A DNA stretch of 64,000 bases from Acholoe squamosa (taxonomy: Eukaryota; Annelida; Polychaeta; Phyllodocida; Polynoidae), in NCBI GenBank assembly GCA_949317995.1, contig OX439050.1, positions 16,384,061 to 16,448,060 on the forward strand. Reading direction: 5' to 3'. The notes beneath the pieces are model-generated. The model made no database searches and had not been told where the DNA came from. It was given only the letters and a program-made list of their open reading frames with translations. Position 1 is the stretch's first letter, and the number at the start of each line of letters is the position of its first letter. Shown here piece after piece: positions 10,213 to 17,844 of the stretch. A program made the position numbers and the translations under genes.

Positions 10213-11377
10213 TCAGTCCATAGAACTGTTGCTAGGTAGGGTGATTATTGCTTTTTTTTTTTCTCCTACGTAATTTGCTTGACAGGAATCCACTCGTTGA
10301 ACTTGTCGCCGTAACCCTTCCAACGCATGAAAGCTAAGCGTTTCCCCTGGATTTTTGTAGCGCAGCACCTCATCTATCAGGTACCTGCTCTTGCCGTAAC
10401 GACTCTTGTGGACCTTCTGAACCTCCTCCGGATAGAAGACCCCTTTTATCTCCTCCCCGGTGTCGTCTTTCAGCTCGAACTCTCTACTACCCAATGTCTT
10501 AGTGATGTTGACAACTTCCTCCCTCCAATTTCCCTCGTACCCTTTGTCGAAGGCACCTTTAGCTCTCAACATTCTCACTCTGTCACCTTGAGCTATGACG
10601 TCGGTGTCGGAGCGGCAAGCGTCCATTTCTTCTTTCTTCCATATTGCCTTGATTTGTTTCTTAGTAGGGAGGTCGTGTCTGTAGAAAATAGTTTCGCTGT
10701 TTCCGGAGGTGACGTCAGCAGGCGGCATTTACAAGGTTTTGTGGTGAGTGCGATTGTAAGAAGACACCACCTGGTCCAATACGTCTAGGTAGCGATATGT
10801 ACGCTTGTGTGTGAAATAGCGCCACAGCTTCTCCTTCAGACTTCGATTCAAACGCTCCACTAGACTAGCTTTGATGTCTTCGTTTTCGCTAGTGAAAAAC
10901 TCTATGTCTTTGCTCTTCAGGTGATCTTGGAAGGTCTTGTTGAGAAACTCTTTTCCCTTGTCCGTCTGAACAGAGCGCGGGTGTCTCTTGGCGATCATCT
11001 TTTCGAACGCCTCAGTGACAGCTACGCCACCTTTGGTTTTGGTGGGAGCAGCCCGCACGTACCCAGAGAAAACGTTGATGGCCGTGACCACGTAGCAGAA
11101 CCCATTGTTGTGAGACGCCAAAGCTTGACCATCAAATCTAACTGCCACTGTTGAGTGATTTTCCCCGGTGATGGTTTTGTTTCTTGCAAACTTGCTCCCA
11201 ATGGGTTTATGTTAAGTGTAAGCGTCTAGAGACACCAAGGCGTCTCGGACGAAGGCGGGATCTCGGTGGCGGAAATGTTGTTTCTGGAGTTTGGTGACGC
11301 TGGTGAAACTGGAGGGTGCTTTCACGTCAGTGTATTTAGCCACCACCTTTTTGGTCACTCTTTCTGACCTAGCCATG
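10213..11377 (-). pseudogene. Polinton integrase (retroviral-type DDE), two in-frame stops
   Basis: The start ATG at 11375-11377 begins MARSERVTKKVVAKYTDVKA. The N-terminal part contains LDAYT, then a TAA (11212-11214), then HKPIGSKFARNKTI leading into the core. The core shows NVFSGYVRAAPTKTK, the second catalytic Asp in SVQTDKGKEFLNK and the Glu helix ASLVERLNRSLKEKLWRYF with SYNRTHHKTL. A second TAA (10729-10731) stands where families usually have a Gly before MxPADVT. The C-terminal SH3/chromo-like part follows (GDRVRMLRAKGAFDKGYEGN). The first catalytic Asp would be in RFDG near 11139. One frame is open throughout apart from the two stops, so only point changes have silenced it. It would catalyse strand transfer of Polinton ends with 6 bp staggering. 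Confidence 0.88.
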
Positions 11378-11387
11378 GCGGGGTGGC

Positions 11388-12334
11388 ATGATTCCTTTTC
11401 TTTCCTTGGGTGCTTTTCCTAAAGGAGTCAGGTCGAGGCATTTTTTAAAGGTAGTTGGAGTTTCATATATTTTGTCCTCGTCCTCATCGCCGCCCCCTTA
11501 CGACGGGAAAAATGGGGAGAAAAGTAGGAGGCACCTACGAGGAGAGTGTCGTCCCCGTCGTAATAGTTTTCATCAAAGTCGTCGTTGTCTTCCTCGTTGG
11601 TGCTGGGTCACTTCCTCCCTCTGCCGAGAGGTGTGGCACCACTGGTTGTTTTATAGAGCTGGTTTCCGATCAAGGAACCGGTGGGATCTTCCACCCTCAG
11701 GACTTGATTGAACGGTGGGTACCCCTCGGATCTCGTCATCACCGTTTTCCTCATCCTGGCAGCATCGTTCAGTAAGTCCACTATGCTTATAAATGCGGTC
11801 ATCGGGATTCGTTTTCTCACCCATTATTTTGCTCACCGAGCCATCGTCGTTCCACCTAACCAAGTCAGATTTTCGCAGTTTCTTGAAGAGTTTGGTGGTG
11901 GTGTTGCGTTTCCTCTTTGGAACTTGTTCGAGCAACCCCTCGCGTGATTTCAAAGTGGGGTCGTTCAACACTAGGTCCAAGTCCCTGTAGACAAACTTTA
12001 GCACCTGGTGTAATGCTGCGTTGGGATGTAGTGCTTGTTCCGCCTGTCTGTAGTTATAAGCCATGTTATTAGGAGTGGGGATACGGCGGCGGCGGTGTCG
12101 GAAGCAGAGGGGCGGTTCTTGTTTTCATGCACAGCAGGAGGTACATCAACACCAGCAGCAACAACACCAGCAGCACCATCACCATCACCAGCAACAGCAG
12201 CAGCAACAGGAACAGCAACTGTGGGGGCGACATCAGGAACTCCTCGTAATTTTGAGAGGGCCTTAGGATCGATGAGAGCCAAGCGCTTCTAGTGTTGCTC
12301 CTCTGGGTCCATCATCGTTGTCGAGGTAGGCGGT
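11388..12334 (-). pseudogene. Conserved Polinton protein of unknown role (LIDPK ... SLIGN family)
   Basis: The start is MMDPEEQH at 12334, followed by an in-frame TAG and KRLALIDPKALSKLRG. A low-complexity region (CAG-type repeats, about 12090-12230) follows. Next come LHQVLKFVYRDLDLVL, KKLRKSDLVRWNDDGSV and, in a shifted frame, ISIVDLLNDAARMRK and FNQVLRVEDPTGSLIGN. I recall this pattern (an N-terminal K.LVLVDP-like start, a W...G....I..sNI.DLv.D..R.rk core and a P..LIGN end) from many uncharacterised metazoan proteins linked to Polinton-like elements. No biochemical role is known to me. An acidic tail continues to about 11388 past another stop. At least one frameshift near 11820-11850 and two stops are present. 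Confidence 0.6.
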
Positions 12335-12360
12335 GGTGGAGAGGTGTCTAATGATGAGCT

Positions 12361-12683
12361 CTATATGCGGAGAACCCTTTTTATAAGGGGTAAGGCCATG
12401 CCTATCAGAGCGGGAATTATAAAACCACCCCTTTGAACCAAGACGTTTCTCTTTCTTTTGACAGACATAGCTTTTTTGCTCACTGTCCTCAAGACGTCAG
12501 CAGATTCTCGAAGACTTTCTAGTTGGTCCTTGGTGAGTGGAATGTTTCCCTCCAATAAATTCTGACAGATTTCGCTCAACATCGTGATCAAATCGTCGTT
12601 TCCAAAGCCTATTAAATGCTCACAATCCTCCGGCGAACACTTTTAAGGGTGCCGTAATGTTTTTTGAGGCGATGAGTAGCCAT
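12361..12683 (-). pseudogene. Conserved small Polinton protein with LVQRGGF motif
   Basis: Reading from ATG 12681-12683 gives MATHRLKKHYGTLKSVRRR; after a frame slip near 12610-12640 come GNDDLITMLSEICQNLLEGN and IPLTKDQLESL. The basic box VKRKRNVLVQRGGF is followed by a hydrophobic tail (IIPALIGMALPLIKRVL) to the stop at 12361. The L..GN.PLT..Q...L...L..LS.K.vs.k.Kr.iLvQ.GGFl pattern is common in small ORFs next to Polinton capsid and ATPase genes. The basic-then-hydrophobic organisation would suit a membrane-active or core structural protein, but the function is inferred only. About 110 residues is the usual size. Confidence 0.6.
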
Positions 12684-12696
12684 TGCTTTCTCTTTT

Positions 12697-13525
12697 TCTT
12701 TTTGTCTAGTGGAACGAACATGATCTGGTCATCTATGGACATCAGGGAGGAGCGTATTCTGAGATCGTCCGGTGTTGTCCTCACTCATACCTGTAGAAGC
12801 AGGTATGAGTGAGGATGCTTGAGTTCACGGGTAAATATACTCGAGACGGCCATCGCCCTGGAGGGAAACACCTGACGAAACAGAGTACCTATCTGTCCCA
12901 TGTCGTGAGGGTTCTTGAAAATTATCATGTAGTGACCGTTCAGACTCATAGTTCAAAATTCTGGTGATTTCTGGAACAGGTTCTGAGTGATATATATGAC
13001 GGCTACCACTTGGTGATTGGAACTGCTCATCAGATCGTCTGATATCAGTAGAGTGTGCGGTCGAATAGAGGTGGTAGACGCCGACGATAATTCTTCATTT
13101 TCTGTCTTCTTTGATGGGAAGACCTTCTCTGAATTCCACTCCATAGTCTTTTTGCATTTTTTCAAAGAGGGGCTGCCACTCGCCGTAATGGTAAAAGATC
13201 CACTGGCGGTGTGACCAAGTTGTTAACATCGCTCAGAAATAGATTCACCAAGTGCAATTTTCCACAACCGGACGGACAGCTGATGATACAACTGAAGGGT
13301 CCTTGTAATCGGGGATCAAAATCTATTTCGGAGAAGGGTGTGATTTTACCGCTCGTTGTTTTTCCGGCGGTCATCATAATGGGGAACGTCGCAGTAGTAG
13401 TAGCAGCAGCAGCAGCAGCAGCTTCTACTACTTTGACTGCTCCTACTACTGCTTTCGCTATTTCTATCACTGCTGGTGGTGTTACTGCTAAAGCTTCTAC
13501 AAAAGGTCTCACCTTTGCTTTTCAT
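12697..13525 (-). pseudogene. Polinton A32/FtsK-type DNA-packaging ATPase, frameshifted
   Basis: The N-terminus (ATG near 13523-13525, MKSKGETFCRSF) is followed by a CAG/TAG triplet expansion (13390-13430) that disrupts the frame. The core shows FDPRLQGPFSCIISCPSGCGK, a Walker A region in which the first Gly is Cys and the residue after Lys is Leu instead of Thr. After another slip come REGLPIKEDRK, the Walker B HTLLISDDLMSS near 13025-13055, YITQNLFQKSPEFR, and NPHDMGQIGTLFRQVFPSRA. The end contains DLRIRSSLMSIDDQIMFVPL. This order matches HerA/FtsK-superfamily packaging ATPases of Polintons, adintoviruses and NCLDVs. At least three frame changes and the altered P-loop show that it is dead. 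Confidence 0.8.
12782..12811. repeat. 12 bp-arm hairpin in the ATPase pseudogene
   Basis: CACTCATACCTG (12782-12793) and CAGGTATGAGTG (12800-12811) are perfectly complementary with a 6-base loop. It coincides with a stop in the reading frame and looks like a local templated inversion or duplication that helped break the gene. Confidence 0.6.
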
Positions 13526-13693
13526 GAGATTATTCATCGCCTTAAAAGAGGCGTGAGACTGAAATATGTGCTGCTCTCGTTCAGATAAAAAAATAGATGG
13601 GATTTCCCTGATTGTTCTTTTAAAATCTCAATCCATCTCAAGTGGAATAGAGTGAAATAAAATAAAAAAGCTTAAAAAATAAAAAAAATTAAA
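13526..13693. promoter_or_regulatory. AT-rich divergent intergenic region of the Polinton
   Basis: This lies between minus-strand genes to the left and plus-strand ORFs to the right. It contains A-rich runs (13640-13690) and is the natural place for back-to-back promoters. No specific TATA or initiator can be assigned. Confidence 0.3.
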
Positions 13694-14155
13694 ATGGACT
13701 CAGCTCGTAAAAAAAATAGGTCCTTACATAGTGGAGAGAATGCTCTAATCTCGTTTTCACCTGGATCCTCCCACCCTTTTGGGGATAAGCGTGTCAGGTG
13801 GGATAACGGGTGTAACAACTGTGATAATTACCTTAATGTGTCTTACATATCTAAGAGGATTATGGTTCGTTAGGAGCTTCAAAGTCTACCTACAAAAACT
13901 ACAGGCAGTGGTCAACAAAAGGTAGGGCGATTTAATTGGATTACTCTTTACCAAAAAGGTGTGGGGCCCTCCGCAAACTTCATCTCAATGTACATTAGAG
14001 TACAGGGATACCCCAAGGTGCCATGTCTGTCTGCCTCTCTCTCTGTGACTACAAAACATGCGCGTGTGGTAAGCGGCTTAAGTCTAAGAAATCAACAAAG
14101 TTTAAACCTCCTCTTGTCGCCAACCTGGAGTGTTGGTGAGCCTCTATGTCTGTGA
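13694..14155 (+). pseudogene. Unidentified Polinton ORF, possible MATH-like fold
   Basis: One frame stays open for 154 codons apart from a single TAG at 13871-13873. It starts MDSARKKNRSLHSGENALIS just after the divergent A-rich region. The second half holds GRFNWITLYQKGVGPSANFI followed by SMYIRVQGYP, which loosely recalls the W.L..yP.G....hlS.yL core of MATH/TRAF-like domains. That resemblance is short and judged by eye. The first half is Cys/Asn-rich (CNNCDNY). No Polinton core gene fits. The strand is opposite to the integrase-ATPase block. Confidence 0.35.
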
Positions 14156-14403
14156 CAATGCTTTGATGATCTAAGACTCCTGCAGTGAAAGGTGGGGGGA
14201 CATGAACAACAGGTACCCTTTGTGACTATGCAATCAGATCCTTCAAGTCTTTTATCTTTTCCCTCTGGGACCAACCGCGCTTAATGATCTGAGGCATCCA
14301 TGCTCACAGCGACCGGCAGGTGAAAAAAAAAAAGAAGAGAAATACCCTATCGAGCAAAGGTCTCTGTAAAAATGGGCTTATATCTCTTTTAAGTCTTTGA
14401 TCG
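14156..14403. other. Non-coding Polinton segment shared with the second copy
   Basis: No gene seen. The stretch 14210-14400 is present in inverted orientation at about 61905-62105 in the second Polinton copy (shared strings such as TCAAAGACTTAAAAGAGAT and GGTTGGTCCCAGAGGGAAAA in complement). This identifies 61.9-62.1 kb as Polinton-derived. Confidence 0.7.
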
Positions 14404-14564
14404 ATGGAAACCTGCAGAAAAGAGGTTTATCTCAGATGGTACATAAGGGAGAGTGACCGCTTGTCCCCATCACACTTTCTCCTTCATCATGGAAACACCC
14501 ACCACTCTACAGACTGTCAACTGTTACAAGAACTGTTACAGCATCACCATATCCCCCCACAGCA

Positions 14565-14870
14565 ATGGACTTGTATGCTTTTCTCTTCGAAGATGACGCT
14601 CACGCCGCCGCCGCCAAAGATCATATCGACCCGTGTCTACGGTTTAACAACGTTGCTGATGAAGGTGCTACTACTGGTGGTGAAAGTGGTGGTGATGATG
14701 ATGACGGTGGTGCTACTACCTCCTTCACCACTCTACAGACTGTCAACTTTGAGAACCCAACAACTGTTACATCATCACCATATCCCCCCATGGTAATGGA
14801 TTTTGACGATATTATGATGACAGATTATGCTGCTGACGCCTCCGAAGATTACATGGACCCGTCTGAATGA
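14565..14870 (+). CDS. Acidic low-complexity Polinton ORF, unknown function
   Basis: The 101-codon ORF begins MDLYAFLFEDDAHAAAAKDH and is rich in Asp, Thr and Gly; it ends DYMDPSE at TGA. Its DNA carries an imperfect direct duplication: about 14501-14640 is repeated at about 14733-14855 (CACCACTCTACAGACTGTCA in both, offset 232 bp). No domain is recognised. A parallel reading that starts at 14489 (METPTTLQTVN) covers the first repeat in another frame, so the original gene may have been longer and is now shifted. Confidence 0.35.
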   Translation: MDLYAFLFEDDAHAAAAKDHIDPCLRFNNVADEGATTGGESGGDDDDGGATTSFTTLQTVNFENPTTVTSSPYPPMVMDFDDIMMTDYAADASEDYMDPSE

Positions 14871-14966
14871 TTTTATCTTGCTGATTTAGGTACCATTACT
14901 GGTGGTGATGATGGTATTACTGGTGCTTACACTAACTAGGACTTTTATATCGATGCATACGAATGG

Positions 14967-15281
14967 TTGAAAGCTGCTGAAGCTGCTGCTGCTGCTGCTG
15001 GTGATGATGGTAATGATGGTGCTGCTGCTGCTGCTGGTGATGACGGTAATGATGGTGCTACTGCTATTGGTGCTGCTGGTAGTGATGGTGCTACTGATGG
15101 TAGTGATGGTGCTGATGCTGGTGCTGCTGGTGCTGGTGCTGGTGCTGGTACTGATGGTGCTGATGATGGTGCTAATGGTGCTGATGCTGGTGCTGGTGCT
15201 GATGGTGCTGATGCTACTACTACTACTGCTTCTGCTGCTGCTGCTGCTGAAGAATACACACCACTCGTTACACCTGAATGA
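14967..15281 (+). CDS. Ala/Gly/Asp-repeat ORF in a GCT/GGT/GAT triplet tract
   Basis: Codons are nearly all GCT, GGT, GAT and ACT from about 14970 to 15250, giving an Ala-Gly-Asp polymer that ends EEYTPLVTPE. Because every frame of a triplet repeat is long, the ORF may be an artefact of the repeat. Its end, however, has non-repetitive residues. A low-complexity, acidic Polinton protein expanded by slippage is possible. Confidence 0.25.
   Translation: MKAAEAAAAAAGDDGNDGAAAAAGDDGNDGATAIGAAGSDGATDGSDGADAGAAGAGAGAGTDGADDGANGADAGAGADGADATTTTASAAAAAEEYTPLVTPE
14970..15250. repeat. Degenerate GCT/GGT/GAT triplet tract
   Basis: The region is almost entirely built of KST-type triplets with strong strand asymmetry (T/G on +, A/C on -). 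It is likely a product of replication slippage inside the Polinton. Confidence 0.85.
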
Positions 15282-15453
15282 ACAGACATTGCAACCACTA
15301 AAATAGGTAAACTCACCGACTATCAAGCCAGTTTCATAAATTTCTTGTGTCGCCACTACTGCTTGTAGGGTTCTACAAGATCGTCGTACGTTGTTCTAAT
15401 GTTCAAGGTATTACTACTACCTTACCTACTCGTATATTGTTTAAGGAGGAAAA

Positions 15454-16052
15454 ATGTGTACTTGCAACCTGTCTTACACAAGGGAAATAATCTATGCAAC
15501 AGATGTGTTATTTTTTAAAGCGTCGTTGTTAAAACAACATGTATGTAAAGGTCTTGTTTCTAATCAGTCATTCGATTCATTGAAAGAGTGTTTCAACGAT
15601 ATTTTCTGGAAAGGTACCAATGTCTTCGCAGATAGATGTATACGAGTATATCAATTTCACAATCAGAAAACCTATCCTCTCATCAAAAGACATTATATAT
15701 ACATTAGAATGTACCGATGCTTTCATATTTCTTCTCGAGAAAACCTCAGACCTTTTACGACACCTGTGTTGTCATGACTCTGAGAAAATATAACACTTTC
15801 TGTCAAGATTGTTTAGATTGTGTGCTCTGTAGCGAGTTTCATTTTGAAAATATACAAAACGCTGTGCTAAGAAGTGTCATGTCCGCACAAAGTGAATGGA
15901 ATACTTGGTATTATACTTCAGTAGCTTTCTATTGTTATTTAGATGAATTGCGGGCAGGAAGAATGACTTACACCATTCCTACATTTCGAAAGAATCCTCA
16001 CATGACAACCGTATACAAAGATTATACTATGTACAGTCTGAATTATGATTGA
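15454..16052 (+). pseudogene. Unidentified Cys-rich Polinton gene, frameshifted
   Basis: Two frames complement each other. A segment from ATG 15620 reads MSSQIDVYEYINFTIRKPIL and continues IIYTLECTDAFIFLLEKTSD to a stop near 15790. A second frame (15717-16052) continues with NTFCQDCLDCVLCSEFHFEN and ends YKDYTMYSLNYD. Together they suggest one protein of about 145 residues with a CxxCxxCxxC-like cluster, broken by one indel near 15785. The 15454 ORF covers the upstream part in yet another frame and may be a shadow. This is the last gene before the right TIR, a usual place for element-specific regulatory genes. No homology is recognised. Confidence 0.4.
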
Positions 16053-16144
16053 AAATCAATGTATATACTTGTAAATATATTTTATCAAATAAAAATATAA
16101 AAATTGAAAAAAAAAGATTTTTGGTATATCTCATTTGTATAATT

Positions 16145-16373
16145 AACCCCGCCCACGTGACAACCCACTAATCCCCAAATTAGGTCATGTTACCAAGGTT
16201 ACCAAGAATGCTGGTCTCTGATTGGCTGTAAGGTGGTCACGTGACCCCCTAAGTAGGTCATGTTGCCATGGTAATGGGTCACATGACCAAATGGATCCCT
16301 CTGATTGGCTGCAGGTAGAGTGAGTAATAAACAGTACTCAACTATAGTCCCGTTCCGATACATACTATACTAC
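16145..16373 (-). repeat. Polinton right TIR with promoter-like modules
   Basis: This is the inverted partner of 6719-6753 plus 8719-8890. Reading it leftward there are two rounds of a module of roughly 75-90 bp: a GATTGGCTG box, a GTCACGTGAC or GTCACATGAC E-box, and GGTCATGTTRCCAWGGTWA (X-box-like). The TIR is about 205-230 bp. The outer end is CTATACTACT at 16373. Confidence 0.85.
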
Positions 16374-17306
16374 TGAAGATGATTCAAAAAGATCTGCTAT
16401 AAAAGAGATCTAAATGTATATTGTAATGAACACGGGAAGTTCATTTGTCTGCAGTTTTGGTGGCGGCCACTGGACTGGGGGCGGGGCAGTTGTACACGGC
16501 AGTCCATGTCACTGCTGTGGCAGCCCTGTGTGACATCATATGACGGTACAAGCTCTGGTGTGCAAGTATAGAAGAAAGCGTTCAGTGGTTTGTGAGTCAG
16601 ATGTAAGCAGAGACTTATTCGTAGCCAGTGCGTAAGCTGTGATTATGGTCTCCGGTGGTAGGCAGCAAATACGGTCAAAGAGGGCAGGCATCTCAGAAAT
16701 AAGTGATTAGATGCAAATAAAGCACAAGGATGCCAGTTATTAAGGTTAAGGCCAAGAGAAATAAGGACAATGACAGTTGCTTATTGACATCTTTATTCTG
16801 CCTGTTGGCTACACTCTGGTCATGATAGCAAAAAGGCATTTTAACCCATTTTAAATTTCATGCATTGCCTTCTTAAGTGCACCCTTTCAGACCATTATGG
16901 TGCCCCTGGAAGGCTTTTCAAAATGTTGAAGTATAAATGGGCTACAAGGAGCCTGTATCAGTCTAGTAAAAGAAGCTTCCTTTAGTGTTTTTTATTCATA
17001 TTGACTCATTGTGATGAAAATTACTTCTGTAAACTACCCCATACAAGCTGCACTCGCATATAAGCTGCATTCTTAACTTTGCGAGAGGGGTTAAGCCACA
17101 TCTTAGGCTTGGAAAAAGTGAAAGTTTCATAGTGGTAAATGTGATATCTGTGTCAATTCCATGCTCGAACATGAAGATGATGTTCTCAGTCAAGGTTTTC
17201 CCCGATTGCCAGTCTCTTGACATAGCCATTATGGAAGTCTAGTGGTTGATTATGTAGCGTTTAATGTATGTTATGGGAAAGCACAAGTGGGTTTATGGGT
17301 TAATAT
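16374..17306. other. Intergenic DNA between Polinton and gypsy element
   Basis: No gene, repeat family or splice-bounded exon is recognised. A 77-codon minus-strand ORF (16996-17229) has no domain and is probably random. Confidence 0.5.
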
Positions 17307-17784
17307 TGTGGTGGTCCCGAGTCATCCTCAAGGTACCTTCGTGGTCCTCGTGGGCGACATCAAGAGCACCTCTCTTACCCGACTCCTGGGGGCGCTGGAG
17401 TCCAGCGCCACGTCACCACACGGTCACGTGGCCCTTGACTCAGGTGTATATAAGGCCATTGTACGGCCTTCCTCAGACTCAGTCCAGTCGTGGTGAACCA
17501 TGGTGAGCGATGGTTGGCGGCTGCCCGACTACCATGTTGTGATACTTCTCTGTGCTGTTGAGCAGAGAAGGTAAATGTGGGTTGATAACTATAGACACTA
17601 GAAGGCTGTGCTAGTTGTCTAGTGTCGAGAGTGCTTTGCTGTTCAAACACTACTACCTGTAACTGTCATCGAGAACGGCTGATGCCTATGCATTATTGAC
17701 AATAAAGTTTTAACGGGAACCTGAATAGTTGTTCTTTGTTATTTATCGAAGGATTCGATTAACCTCGAGGGGTAGAACACTACA
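17307..17784 (+). repeat. Gypsy 5' LTR
   Basis: It starts TGTGGTGGTCCCG and ends AACACTACA, so has TG..CA ends. A TATA-like TGTATATAAGG lies near 17442-17452, followed by a short stem AAGGCC/GGCCTT. The polyadenylation signal AATAAA is at 17700-17705. Length 478 bp equals the 3' LTR. Confidence 0.95.
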
Positions 17785-17785
17785 C

Positions 17786-17800
17786 TGGTGCCGTGACCAG
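17786..17800 (+). promoter_or_regulatory. Primer-binding site
   Basis: TGGTGCCGTGACCAG follows the 5' LTR after one base. The form TGGYGCCRTGACC is frequent in metazoan Ty3/gypsy elements. A near-identical TGGTGCCATGACCAG is found in the minus-strand gypsy remnant (37755-37769), supporting relationship of the two. Confidence 0.75.
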
Positions 17801-17844
17801 TTGTTAACTTTAGTCCGCATAGATACTGCGAGCTTAAGTTCGAC

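Larger units (their letters stand above)
6719..16373. mobile_element. Polinton/Maverick DNA transposon, internally deleted
   Basis: The element is bounded by inverted repeats that begin AGTAGTATAGTATGTATCGG on the left (6719) and end with the exact complement on the right (16373). Flanks are GAAGAG and GAAGAT, a 5/6 match to the 6 bp target duplication Polintons make. Inside, on the minus strand, are Polinton genes: pX-like, penton, retroviral-type integrase, a conserved LIGN-motif protein, a small LVQRGGF protein and an A32/FtsK-type packaging ATPase; on the plus strand are unidentified and low-complexity ORFs. Full Polintons are 15-20 kb and encode protein-primed PolB and a double jelly-roll major capsid; neither is visible, so this is a deletion derivative. 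Every recognised multi-domain gene carries frameshifts or stops. The left TIR is split by an inserted element (6755-8716). Confidence 0.9.

Noticed and set aside
14886-15356. Minus-strand Ser/Thr and Ala/Pro ORFs over the triplet tract
   Set aside because: All frames of a triplet repeat stay open; no flanking domain supports them.
15785-15850. LxCxE-type retinoblastoma-binding motif in the Cys-rich Polinton ORF
   Set aside because: The nearest strings (HLCCHD, CVLCSE) do not fit L-x-C-x-E.
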